In this document: positions 15,771 to 23,775 of the stretch, piece after piece | How the letters are laid out: each line of letters begins with the position of its first letter | Position numbering within the stretch: the stretch's first letter is position 1 | Assembly (NCBI GenBank): GCA_036391875.1 | Contig: DASVZA010000026.1 | Span: forward strand, 1 to 23,805 | Source of the DNA: Parasulfuritortus sp036391875 | Lineage (GTDB): Bacteria; Pseudomonadota; Gammaproteobacteria; Burkholderiales; Thiobacillaceae | Length of the DNA stretch: 23,805 nt | Direction: 5' to 3' | Notes under the pieces: generated by a model | What the model saw: the letters and a program-made list of their open reading frames with translations, nothing else | Told to the model about the DNA's origin: nothing | The model's database searches: none | Program-made: the position numbers and the translations under genes

Positions 15771-17510
15771 ATGAGCAAACGCATCACCATCGATCCCATC
15801 ACCCGCATCGAGGGACACCTGCGCATCGACTGCGAAATCGACGGCGGCCGGGTCAAGAAGGCCTGGGCCTCGGGCCAGATGTGGCGCGGCGTCGAACAGA
15901 TCCTGATCGGCCGCGACCCGCGCGACGCCTGGGCGATCACCCAGCGCATCTGCGGCGTCTGCACCACCGTGCACGCCATCTGCTCGGTGCGCGCGGTGGA
16001 AAACGCGCTCGACATGGAAATCCCGGTCAACGCCCAGTACATCCGCAACATCATCATCCTGGCCCACGCCGTCCACGACCACATCGTCCACTTCTACCAC
16101 CTGTCCGCCCTGGACTGGGTCGACGTGGTCTCGGCGCTCAAGGGCGATCCGGCCAAGACCGCGCAGCTGGCCGAGTCGCTCTCCTCCTGGAAGGGCAACA
16201 GCAAGGAACAGTTCGCCCAGGTCAAGGAACGCCTGGGCGGCTTCGTCGGCACCGGCCAGCTGGGCATCTTCACCAACGGCTACTGGGGCCACCCGGCCAT
16301 GAAGCTGACCCCGGAAGTGAACCTGCTCGCCGTCAGCCACTACCTGCAGGCCCTGGACATCCAGCGCAAGGCCAACAAGATCGTCGCCATCCTCGGCTCC
16401 AAGACTCCGCACATCCAGAACGTGGCGGTGGGCGGCGTATCCAACCCGATCAACATGGATTCCCAGTCCGTGCTCAGCCTGGAACGGCTGATGGCGATCA
16501 AGGAATTCATCGACGAACTGGGCGACTTCGTCCACAACGTCTATCTGGTCGACGTCGCCGCCATCGGCGCCTTCTACGCCGACTGGACCCGCCACGGCGC
16601 CGGCATCATGGACTACCTGTCGGTACCCGACCTGCCGCTCGACGGCAAGGGCACCCAGTTCGCCCTGCCGGGCGGCTTCGTTCCGGGCGGCGACCTGGCC
16701 AAGTTCAAGCCGATCGTGAAATTCGGCGACCCCTACTTCAAGGACGGCGTGACCGAGAGCGTCAAACACGCCTGGTACAAGGGCGGCAAGGGCGCCCTGC
16801 ATCCCTACAAGGGCGAGACGGAGGCCGAGTACACCGACTTCCAGGACGGCGGCAAATACTCCTGGGTCAAGGCGCCGACCTTCTACGGCAAGCCGGCCCA
16901 GGTCGGCCCGCTGTCGCGCGTCCTGGCCATGGCCGCGGCCAAGCACGCGCCGACCCTGAAATACCTCGACCGGGTGCTCGACACCGCCAGCACCGTGGCC
17001 GGCACCAGGATCCCGCTCGCCGCCGTGCACTCCACCATCGGCCGTCACGCCGCCCGGGCCGTGTCCTGCAGCGTCCAGGTCGACGAGCTGGACAACATGT
17101 GGCATCGCCTGGTCGACAACATCGGCAAGGGCGACAGCCACACCTTCAACAAGCCGACCTTCCCCAAGGACGAAGTTATGGGCGTCGGTTTCCACGAAGC
17201 GCCGCGCGGCGTATTGAGCCACTGGGTGGTGATCGACGACGGCAAGATCAAGAACTACCAGGCGGTGGTGCCGACCACCTGGAACGCGGCGCCGCGCAAC
17301 GAGGACGACGCGCCCGGTCCCTACGAGATGTCGCTGCTCGACAACCCGGTGGCCGACCCGGAGCGGCCGCTGGAAGTGCTGCGCACCGTGCACTCGTTCG
17401 ACCCCTGCCTGGCCTGCGCGGTCCACGTGCTGGACATCGACGGCAGCCGGAAATCGACAGTCCACGCCGGTTGCTACACCCCGACCTCGCAATGTGAGGT
17501 CGGCGCCTGA
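15771..17510 (+). CDS. hybC: [NiFe] hydrogenase-2-type large (catalytic) subunit precursor (579 aa)
   Basis: HybC holds the Ni-Fe(CN)2CO active site and catalyses H2 oxidation. The four nickel ligands are visible: R-I-C-G-V-C-T-T-V-H gives C61 and C64, and D-P-C-L-A-C-A-V-H gives C546 and C549, the same numbering as I recall for E. coli HybC. Maturation should cut after H552, removing the C-terminal peptide; the maturase HybD is encoded at 23281-23775. The predicted peptide is 27 residues, longer than the usual roughly 15, and contains two extra cysteines. There is no signal peptide, as expected, because the subunit is exported with HybO. The start ATG 15771 has GGAG at 15760-15763. The gene is last in the hyb operon, 13 bp after hybB, and is followed by a strong terminator. 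Confidence 0.97.
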   Translation: MSKRITIDPITRIEGHLRIDCEIDGGRVKKAWASGQMWRGVEQILIGRDPRDAWAITQRICGVCTTVHAICSVRAVENALDMEIPVNAQYIRNIIILAHAVHDHIVHFYHLSALDWVDVVSALKGDPAKTAQLAESLSSWKGNSKEQFAQVKERLGGFVGTGQLGIFTNGYWGHPAMKLTPEVNLLAVSHYLQALDIQRKANKIVAILGSKTPHIQNVAVGGVSNPINMDSQSVLSLERLMAIKEFIDELGDFVHNVYLVDVAAIGAFYADWTRHGAGIMDYLSVPDLPLDGKGTQFALPGGFVPGGDLAKFKPIVKFGDPYFKDGVTESVKHAWYKGGKGALHPYKGETEAEYTDFQDGGKYSWVKAPTFYGKPAQVGPLSRVLAMAAAKHAPTLKYLDRVLDTASTVAGTRIPLAAVHSTIGRHAARAVSCSVQVDELDNMWHRLVDNIGKGDSHTFNKPTFPKDEVMGVGFHEAPRGVLSHWVVIDDGKIKNYQAVVPTTWNAAPRNEDDAPGPYEMSLLDNPVADPERPLEVLRTVHSFDPCLACAVHVLDIDGSRKSTVHAGCYTPTSQCEVGA

Positions 17511-17560
17511 CAGTACATTTGACCGACCGTACCGGACCACAAGACCGGTGCGGAAACCGG

Positions 17561-17589
17561 GGCGGCCGGCCACAAGCCGGCCGCCTTTT
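17561..17589 (+). terminator. Rho-independent terminator of the hyb operon
   Basis: A perfect 10-bp GC-only stem (GGCGGCCGGC at 17561-17570, its complement at 17576-17585) encloses a CACAA loop and is followed by TTTT at 17586-17589. It sits about 50 bp after the hybC stop and abuts the stop codon of the convergent lplT-like gene. The T-tract faces only the + strand, so it should terminate hyb transcription. The stem could still impede transcripts arriving from the opposite side. Confidence 0.85.
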
Positions 17590-19328
17590 CAATCGCCCGG
17601 CTCGACCGAGATCAGCACCGGTTCGACCAGCTCCCATAAGCCGATCGGCCTGGACCTGCGTCCGATCGTCAACCTGAAGGCCGGCACGCCGGCATGCAGT
17701 TCCGCCTCGGCCGCTGAGCGTTCGCAAGCCACCAACACCAGATGGCCGGCCTCGAATGCGTCGTGCAATGCCTTGCCGGCCGGCGAATCGGGACTGCAGC
17801 CCGACTCCAGATCGACGAACAGGGCATTGGCCTGGCGCATCAGCCAGCGAAACGCAGGGCGGCTTGCCAGCCGGTGATCGAGGATGAAGCGGATCGGCCG
17901 GCTGCACGAGGCCATGACCTTGAGCACGTCGGCCGGACGGAGCGCCCCTTCCGCACCGACACTGATCAAGGCCGCGCCCTGCTCGGGAAGATGGCCGAAG
18001 CCGCGCGCCATCACCCGGCCGACGGTATGGACCAGCAGCCAGACCGCGAAGCGCACCAGGAACTCCGGCACCAGCCTGTAGATGTAGATCGCCACCGCGG
18101 CATTGAGCACGGCCGCCGCGGCGAACAGTTGCGGAATCGACCAGCCGGCCGCCAGCAGGGCCGCGGCGCAGAGCGAGCCGACCACCATGAACAAGGCGTT
18201 CATGATGTTGTTGGCGGCGATGATCCGGGCCCGGAATTCCTCCCGGCTGCGGATCTGCACCAATGCATAGAGCGGCACGATGAAGAAGCCGCCGAACAGA
18301 CCGCTCGCCGCCAGGTCGGCCAGCACCCGCCAGATGCCGGGTTGGGCAAGCAGCTCGGCCAGGGCCAGCGGTGCGTGCGCCGGCAGGCTCGGCGACGACC
18401 ACGCCAGGTCGAGGCCGAACACGGTCAGTCCGATCGAACCGAGCGGCACCAGGCCCAGTTCGACCCGGTGCTCGGACAGCTTCTCGCAGGCCAGCGAACC
18501 GAGCCCGACGCCGATGGTGAAGGTGGCCAGGAGCAGGGTCACGGTCGACTCGCTGCCGCCCAGCACGACCTTGGCGTAGGCCGGGAACTGGGCCAGCAAC
18601 AGCGCGCCGAACAGCCAGAACCAGGAGATGCCGAGGATGGACAGGAACACCGAGCGGTTCTCGCGGGCGAAGCCGATATTGCGCCAGGTCTCGGCCAGCG
18701 GGTTGGGGTGGATGCGCAGTTCCGGCGCCGGGGCCGGCGCGGCCGGGATGGCGCGGCTGACCAGGTAGCCCGCGACGGCGACCGCGAGACCGGCTCCGGC
18801 GATGACCAGCGGATGACCGAAGCCGGCCAGCAGGCCGCCCGCCAGGGTGCCGAGCAGGATCGCGACGAATGTGCCCGCCTCGACCAGGGCATTGCCGCCG
18901 AGCAGTTCGGTCGGCTGCAGGTGCTGCGGCAGCAGGGCGTATTTGATCGGCCCGAACACGGTCGAATGCAGACCGAGCAGGAACAAGGCGAACAGCAGCC
19001 AGGCCAGGCTCTCCTGCCAGAAACCGATGCCCGCGACCAGCATGATGCCGATCTCCAGCACCTTGACCAGTCGGGCCAGGCGGGCCTTGTCGTACTTGTC
19101 GGCCAGTTGCCCGGCGGTGGCCGAGAACAGGAAGAAGGGCAGGATGAAGATGCCGGCCGCCAGGTTGGCCAGCACCGCAGGCGACAGCGTCGTCCAGCGC
19201 GCGGCGTGGAAGGCGAGCAGCACCACCAGCGCGTTCTTGAAGGTGTTGTCGTTGAACGCGCCCAGGAACTGGGTCAGGAACAGCGGCAGGAAGCGCCGCG
19301 TGCGCAACAGTCGGCTTTGTCCGCTCAT
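17589..19328 (-). CDS. lplT: LplT-like lysophospholipid transporter with extra C-terminal domain (579 aa)
   Basis: This is an MFS membrane protein that in E. coli flips lysophospholipids across the inner membrane for re-acylation by Aas. Residues 1 to about 410 hold the family signature: F-L-G-A-F-N-D-N near the N-terminus, a G-x-L-A-D-K-Y-D-K loop, V-F-G-P-I-K-Y-A-L-L-P, and twelve or so hydrophobic helices. E. coli LplT is near 400 residues; this protein continues for about 170 more. The extension contains an R-P-I-R-F-I-L-D-H block at 477-485 and other blocks that align with PlsC acyltransferase domains of MFS-acyltransferase-ligase fusions. It lacks the catalytic HxxxxD and has A-C-E-R-S (534-538) where F-P-E-G would be. 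The start ATG 19328 overlaps the aas stop by 4 bp, with GGAGG just upstream. The assignment is firm for the transporter part. Confidence 0.9.
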   Translation of the reverse strand: MSGQSRLLRTRRFLPLFLTQFLGAFNDNTFKNALVVLLAFHAARWTTLSPAVLANLAAGIFILPFFLFSATAGQLADKYDKARLARLVKVLEIGIMLVAGIGFWQESLAWLLFALFLLGLHSTVFGPIKYALLPQHLQPTELLGGNALVEAGTFVAILLGTLAGGLLAGFGHPLVIAGAGLAVAVAGYLVSRAIPAAPAPAPELRIHPNPLAETWRNIGFARENRSVFLSILGISWFWLFGALLLAQFPAYAKVVLGGSESTVTLLLATFTIGVGLGSLACEKLSEHRVELGLVPLGSIGLTVFGLDLAWSSPSLPAHAPLALAELLAQPGIWRVLADLAASGLFGGFFIVPLYALVQIRSREEFRARIIAANNIMNALFMVVGSLCAAALLAAGWSIPQLFAAAAVLNAAVAIYIYRLVPEFLVRFAVWLLVHTVGRVMARGFGHLPEQGAALISVGAEGALRPADVLKVMASCSRPIRFILDHRLASRPAFRWLMRQANALFVDLESGCSPDSPAGKALHDAFEAGHLVLVACERSAAEAELHAGVPAFRLTIGRRSRPIGLWELVEPVLISVEPGD

Positions 19329-21475
19329 GCCGCCTCCGCCATTCGGGTCAGGGTGACGTAATCGATCTTGCCGGTGCCGAGCAGCGGCAGCGCATCCAGT
19401 GCGACGATCTTGCGCGGCACGGCCAGTTCGGCCACGCCGTTCTCCCGGGCGCTTGCCTGCAGGGTTTCGCGGCCGAGGCCGCGGTCGGTGGTGAACAGCA
19501 CCAGCGCCTCGCCCTTCTGGGCGTCGGGCTGCACCGCCACGGCATGGCTGGCGCCCGGCGAAGCGGCGGCGGCCAGCTTCTCGACCACTTCCAGCGACAC
19601 CATCTCGCCGGCGATCTTGGCGAAGCGCTTGACCCGGCCGACGATCCGCACGAAGCCCTCGGCATCGACCTCGACCACGTCACCGGTGGCATACCAGCCG
19701 GCACCCAGTTCAGACGCCGGCGCCTGCAGCCGACCCGGCTCCTCCACCCGCAGGTAGCCGGCCATGACGTTGGGGCCGCGTACGTGCAGGAGGCCGCCGT
19801 GCGGGATGCCGGGCACCGGCACCAACCGGTATTCGATGCCGGGCAGGAACTGGCCGACGGTGCCGCTGCGGTAGGCCATCGGCGTGTTCACTGCCAGCAC
19901 CGGCGCAGTCTCGGTCGCGCCGTAGCCCTCGAAGATGCGCAGGCCGAACTTCTCGAACCAGAGGTCGCGCACCGGCTCGGCCAGCTTCTCGGCCCCGGCG
20001 ACGATGTAGCGCAGGCGGTAGAAGTCGTAGGGGTGGGCCGACTTGGCATAGTTGCCGAGGAAGGTGCTGGTGCCGAACAGCACCGTGCAGTTGCGGTCGT
20101 AGGCGATCTCCGGGATCACCCGGTAATGCAGCGGACTCGGATAGAGGAACAGGTTGCAGCCGGTCAGCACCGGCAGCAGGGTGCCCGCGGTCAGGCCGAA
20201 GGAATGGAACACCGGCAGGGCGTTGAGAAACTTGTCGTCGACCGAGAAATCGACCACGGCGCGGACCTGGGCGATGTTGGCCAGGATGGCGCGGTGGGGC
20301 AGGACCACGCCCTTGGGCTTGCCTTCCGAGCCGGAGGTGAACAGCACCACGGCCGCCTCCTCGGGCGAGCCGGAGCGGTCGACCCAGCGCGGGAACCACT
20401 GGGCATAGGCCACCAGCCAGAGCTTGTCGAACAGATTGGCCGCGGCGCGCAGGTCTTCCAGGTACAGGATGCGGACGCCCTGCAGACGGGGCAGCACATC
20501 CGCCAGCTTCGCCTGCTCGACGAAGGCGCGCGAGGTGATCACGGTCCGGATCTCGGCCGCCGTGCAGGCGGTCTGCAGGGCATCGACCCCGGCCGTATAG
20601 TTGAGCATGGCCGGCACCCGGCGCTGGGCCGACAGGCCGAACAGCAGGCCGATGGTCGCCGCCAGGTTGGGCAGCAGGACGCCGATCCGCTCGCCCGGCC
20701 GGCTCGAACCGGCCTGGCGCACTGCCAGCCGACCCAGCAGCAGCGCCATCTTGAGGAGGTCCTGGTAGGAATACTCGATCTGGCGCATGTCCTCGACCAG
20801 CCGGCGGTGTCGGCCGTGGATGTCGATTGCGTCGCACAACGCCGAGAACAGCGTCTGCTGCGGCCGCGAGGCGAACAGCATCTCCTGCATCAGCTTGCGC
20901 ATCGCCTCGCCCGCGGCGTGGCGGCGGACCTTGGCTGTCCCCTCCACGGCCATTTCGATCCGGGTCGGAGGCAGCACGGTCAGGGTGACGCGGGGCAGCA
21001 AGCGGCGCGGATAGCGGCCGGACAGGCGGGAGAAATAGCTGCGCGCCGGGCCGTCCAGGCGGACCGGGACGATGGTGGCGCCGGTCTTGGCGGCGACGAA
21101 GGCCGGCCCGTCGTAGACCTTCATCAGGCTGCCGGTGACGGTGATGCGCCCTTCCGGGAAGATGACCACCGGCCGTCCGGACTCGATCAGGCGCACCACC
21201 CGCTTCATGGCCATCGGGTTGGTCGGATCGACGGCCAGATGGTCGACGCCGCGCAGGATGAGGCGGAACCAGGGATTTGCGACGATGCCGGTATGGACCA
21301 CGAAGACCGGGTCGACCGGCAGGAACAGGCCGAGCAGCAGGCCGTCGAGGAACGACTCGTGGTTGGCGACGATCAGCAGGCGCTGGGCGTCGAAATCCCC
21401 CTTGTCGCCCCGCACCCGGACCCGGAACAAGACCCTGGCGGCGGCACGCAGTACGGCACGTATCATTGTTCGCAT
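19325..21475 (-). CDS. aas: Bifunctional 2-acyl-glycerophosphoethanolamine acyltransferase / acyl-ACP synthetase
   Basis: Aas activates fatty acids onto acyl carrier protein and transfers them to lysophospholipids at the inner membrane. Counting from ATG 21475 (716 aa; E. coli Aas has 719), the acyltransferase motif N-H-E-S-F-L-D is at 38-44 and F-P-E-G-R at 106-110. The adenylate-forming half has L-F-T-S-G-S-E-G-K-P-K-G near 378-389 and E-G-Y-G-A-T-E-T-A-P further on. Similarity to E. coli Aas is end-to-end. ATG 21475 is preferred because GGGAG (21482-21486) lies 6 nt upstream and the N-terminus then matches E. coli. A longer GTG start at 21496 would overlap the upstream stop as GTGA. The gene lies between the CREST hydrolase gene and the lplT-like gene, as in aas-lplT operons elsewhere. 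Confidence 0.95.
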   Translation of the reverse strand: MRTMIRAVLRAAARVLFRVRVRGDKGDFDAQRLLIVANHESFLDGLLLGLFLPVDPVFVVHTGIVANPWFRLILRGVDHLAVDPTNPMAMKRVVRLIESGRPVVIFPEGRITVTGSLMKVYDGPAFVAAKTGATIVPVRLDGPARSYFSRLSGRYPRRLLPRVTLTVLPPTRIEMAVEGTAKVRRHAAGEAMRKLMQEMLFASRPQQTLFSALCDAIDIHGRHRRLVEDMRQIEYSYQDLLKMALLLGRLAVRQAGSSRPGERIGVLLPNLAATIGLLFGLSAQRRVPAMLNYTAGVDALQTACTAAEIRTVITSRAFVEQAKLADVLPRLQGVRILYLEDLRAAANLFDKLWLVAYAQWFPRWVDRSGSPEEAAVVLFTSGSEGKPKGVVLPHRAILANIAQVRAVVDFSVDDKFLNALPVFHSFGLTAGTLLPVLTGCNLFLYPSPLHYRVIPEIAYDRNCTVLFGTSTFLGNYAKSAHPYDFYRLRYIVAGAEKLAEPVRDLWFEKFGLRIFEGYGATETAPVLAVNTPMAYRSGTVGQFLPGIEYRLVPVPGIPHGGLLHVRGPNVMAGYLRVEEPGRLQAPASELGAGWYATGDVVEVDAEGFVRIVGRVKRFAKIAGEMVSLEVVEKLAAAASPGASHAVAVQPDAQKGEALVLFTTDRGLGRETLQASARENGVAELAVPRKIVALDALPLLGTGKIDYVTLTRMAEAA

Positions 21476-21492
21476 TGTCATCTCCCTGAAAC

Positions 21493-22311
21493 TCACCGAA
21501 CGATACCCGAAATCCGGGTGCCGTACCCGGCCGAAGCGGACGGCGCCTCACCGACCCTGACGACCAGCCGGCGGGTCAGCAGGAAGGCCGCCGCGGTGGC
21601 GAACAGGTGCTTCAGGGTGTGGCCGCTGACGACGCCCAATATGGCCATGATTTCGTGGTCGTATAGTTCGGCGAACTTGGCCAGCACGTAGCAACCCAGG
21701 GCCAGGCCGAATGCGGCCCGATCCCGGGCGGGAGCGCCGTAGATCGCCTGCCAGAGCGGGATCAGCACCAGCGGCAAGCCTTGCAGCAGCAGGTAGGGCC
21801 TCAGGTCGCCGACGCCATGTCGGCCGGTGAACCGCCACCACCAGACGCTGGCCACGGCGCCGGCGGCCAGCAACAGCAATCGCGGCCAGTCGCCGGCACC
21901 GGGCCGGCCCTCGGCACGCACCGCCGCCAGCAGGCCGGCGCAGGCCAGCACGATCGGCAGGCGATCCCAGACCAGGCGGGTGTCGTCGGGCGCCAGGTGG
22001 TAATAGCTCGACCCGATCGCCGTCAGGACCAGGGCCGAGAGGAACAGGACATAGCCCGGCCAGCCCGACGCCAGCGCTGGGTGGCGCCGTTTCGGCCATA
22101 GCGCGAGCAGCCCCCAGACGCCGACCAATGCGAAACCGATGTTGGACAGCACGTCGGCCGCATGGGGCAGGCCCAACCAGACACGCTGGTCGGCGAACGC
22201 GTGGTAGTGCGGCAGTTGCGGAATCGGCCCGTAGGCGAGCATGGCCAATGCCACCAGTACGGTGAGCAGCATGGGCAGATGGGTAAGCAAACGTTTCATC
22301 ATGGCCATCAT
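21493..22311 (-). CDS. CREST/alkaline-ceramidase-like integral membrane hydrolase (272 aa)
   Basis: This is a seven-helix membrane protein with the conserved pattern of the CREST (alkaline ceramidase, PAQR, Per1) superfamily of metal-dependent membrane hydrolases. S101/S102 and H105 lie in G-S-S-Y-Y-H-L-x-P, D116 in L-V-W-D-R-L-P, and H231 and H235 in S-G-H-T-L-K-H. Together these supply the Ser/Asp/three-His set. The first helix looks like an uncleaved signal anchor. The substrate is unknown; a ceramide is unlikely in this background. Position just upstream of aas and the lplT-like gene suggests a lysolipid- or acyl-related substrate, which is inference only. Several in-frame ATGs cluster at the N-terminus (22311, 22308, 22302, 22299) and no strong ribosome-binding site decides between them. 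Confidence 0.8.
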   Translation of the reverse strand: MMAMMKRLLTHLPMLLTVLVALAMLAYGPIPQLPHYHAFADQRVWLGLPHAADVLSNIGFALVGVWGLLALWPKRRHPALASGWPGYVLFLSALVLTAIGSSYYHLAPDDTRLVWDRLPIVLACAGLLAAVRAEGRPGAGDWPRLLLLAAGAVASVWWWRFTGRHGVGDLRPYLLLQGLPLVLIPLWQAIYGAPARDRAAFGLALGCYVLAKFAELYDHEIMAILGVVSGHTLKHLFATAAAFLLTRRLVVRVGEAPSASAGYGTRISGIVR

Positions 22312-22465
22312 CCATATTGAGTTGAGACAGGTCCACTCTGGTTCATGGCGGAATAAAACGAAACTTTAATCTCGGATATCGCAAACTGAAAACCATTAAG
22401 TATTAATATCCGATACCAATAGCCGGTTTCAGAAGAAACAGGCCGATCGAGACGAGGGATAAAGC
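22312..22465. promoter_or_regulatory. Divergent promoter region with inverted repeat, possible operator
   Basis: This 154-bp gap separates the divergent lipid operon and the XRE regulator. It is AT-rich between about 22350 and 22430. An inverted repeat with 8-bp perfect arms, TCGGATAT at 22372-22379 and ATATCCGA at 22406-22413 (26-bp spacer), lies centrally. It could be the binding site of the adjacent HTH protein, controlling one or both directions. No exact -35/-10 pair is assigned. Confidence 0.45.
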
Positions 22466-23197
22466 ATGACCGAGCTTCAGCAATTGCTGGCCGCCATCAA
22501 GCGCCAACTGAAGGTGCGCGGCCTGTCCTACCGGGATGTCGCGGCCGCGCTCGAACTATCCGAACCGAGCGTCAAGCGGCTGTTCTCGACCGGCCGCATC
22601 TCGCTCGACCGGCTGCTGAAGCTGTGCGCGATGCTCGATCTCACCCTGGCCGAACTGACCGCCGAGGCGGCAGCCGGCACCCCCAGGCTGCAAAATCTGA
22701 GCAGTGCCCAGGAAACCGAGTTGGTCGCCGACTTCAAGCTGCTGCTGGTCGCGGTCTGCGTCCTCAACCACTGGCGCATGGCCGACATCGTCGCCCGCTA
22801 CCGGCTGAGCGAAGCGGAATGCATCCAGCGTCTGGTCCGCCTGGACCGGATCGGCTTGATCGAATTGCTGCCCGGCAACCGCGTCCGGATCAACGTCGCG
22901 CGCGATTTCGACTGGCTGCCCGCGGGCCCGATCCGGGCATTTTTCCGGGAACAGGGTCAGGACGACTTCCTGGCCGGCGACTTCGCCGGCGAGAACGAAT
23001 CCGTCTTTTTCGTCCACGGCATGCTCAGTGCCGATGCCAGGACGCGCTTTCAGACCCAGTTGAGCCGGCTGCGGCGCAACTTCGCCGAACTGCACGAGGA
23101 AAGCCTGCACGCGCCGATCGGCCAGCGGCGCGGCACCGGCATGCTGCTGGCCATGCGGGAATGGGAACCGCCCGCTTTCGCGCAACTGCGACGCTGA
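22466..23197 (+). CDS. XRE-family helix-turn-helix transcriptional regulator (243 aa)
   Basis: The N-terminal 65 residues form a Cro/C1-type HTH: L-S-Y-R-D-V-A at 20-26, then L-S-E-P-S-V-K-R-L-F at 31-40 as the recognition helix, and an S-L-D-R-L-L-K-L-C helix. After a short linker, about residues 85-145 resemble a winged-helix element (I-V-A-R-Y-R-L-S-E-A-E-C, then a G-L-I-E-L-L-P-G-N-R-V wing). The remainder is a helical C-terminal domain I do not recognise, which may sense a ligand or oligomerise. The start ATG 22466 is preceded by GAGGG at 22454-22458. The gene is divergent from the lipid operon and 83 bp upstream of hybD, so it might regulate either, or itself via the inverted repeat at 22372-22413. 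The target is inferred, not shown. Confidence 0.85.
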   Translation: MTELQQLLAAIKRQLKVRGLSYRDVAAALELSEPSVKRLFSTGRISLDRLLKLCAMLDLTLAELTAEAAAGTPRLQNLSSAQETELVADFKLLLVAVCVLNHWRMADIVARYRLSEAECIQRLVRLDRIGLIELLPGNRVRINVARDFDWLPAGPIRAFFREQGQDDFLAGDFAGENESVFFVHGMLSADARTRFQTQLSRLRRNFAELHEESLHAPIGQRRGTGMLLAMREWEPPAFAQLRR

Positions 23198-23280
23198 TGG
23201 ATACGGACCGACGGCGAATCGCGGCAGGCGTCGCCGTCGAGGCATGGCAAAATAACGCCTTCCTATCCGGAGTCCGCATC

Positions 23281-23775
23281 ATGCGCATCGTCATCCTCGG
23301 CGTCGGCAACATCCTGCTCAGCGATGAAGGCATCGGTGTCCGGGCCGTGGAGGAACTGGGCCGGCGCTACCGCCTGCCGCCCGAGGTGGTGCTGCTCGAC
23401 GGCGGCACCTCGGGCATGGAACTGCTCGACGACCTGGCCAATTGCGACCTGCTGGTCATGGCCGATTGCGTCCGTGCCGGCAACCCGCCCGGGACCCTGC
23501 TGCGGCTGAAGGACGAGGAGATTCCCGCCCTGTTCCGCACCAAGCTGTCGCCACACCAGGTCGGCCTGCCCGACGTGCTCGCCACCCTGCTCATCACCCA
23601 TGAGGCACCGGCCCACACCGTGCTGTTCGGCGTCGAACCGGAAAGCCTGGCCACCGGCATGGACCTGACGCCGCCCGTGGCGGCCATGCTGGCGCCGCTG
23701 GTCGACGCCATCGCCCGGGAGATCGAATCGGCCGGTCTCGCCGTGACGCCGGCCGAGCCGCCGAAGGCGGGCTGA
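23281..23775 (+). CDS. hybD: Hydrogenase 2 maturation endopeptidase (164 aa)
   Basis: HybD is the nickel-dependent endopeptidase that removes the C-terminal peptide of the HybC precursor once Ni has been inserted. The fold signature G-V-G-N-I-L-L-S-D-E-G-I-G-V sits at residues 7-20. The nickel-sensing ligands are E16, D62 (in V-M-A-D-C) and H92 (in S-P-H-Q-V-G-L), matching the E16/D62/H93 set of E. coli HybD. The full length equals the family norm. The start ATG 23281 has GGAG at 23269-23272; a longer upstream extension of the frame is a shadow of the regulator gene. In E. coli hybD directly follows hybC, whereas here it is about 5.8 kb away, after a convergent lipid operon and a regulator. 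Further maturation genes may follow beyond the window. Confidence 0.95.
   Translation: MRIVILGVGNILLSDEGIGVRAVEELGRRYRLPPEVVLLDGGTSGMELLDDLANCDLLVMADCVRAGNPPGTLLRLKDEEIPALFRTKLSPHQVGLPDVLATLLITHEAPAHTVLFGVEPESLATGMDLTPPVAAMLAPLVDAIAREIESAGLAVTPAEPPKAG

Noticed and set aside
17248..18402. 384-codon minus-strand frame spanning the end of hybC and the lplT-like gene
   Set aside because: It runs across the hyb terminator and two confident genes in other frames, and its composition is shadow-like.
19325..21475. Aas as an ordinary long-chain acyl-CoA synthetase
   Set aside because: The N-terminal half has an intact N-H-x-x-x-x-D / F-P-E-G acyltransferase and the whole protein matches Aas end-to-end.
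22624..23280. N-terminal extension of hybD into the regulator gene
   Set aside because: HybD starts with its conserved G-x-G-N motif at residue 7 from ATG 23281, which has its own GGAG. The upstream part is a shifted frame of the XRE gene.
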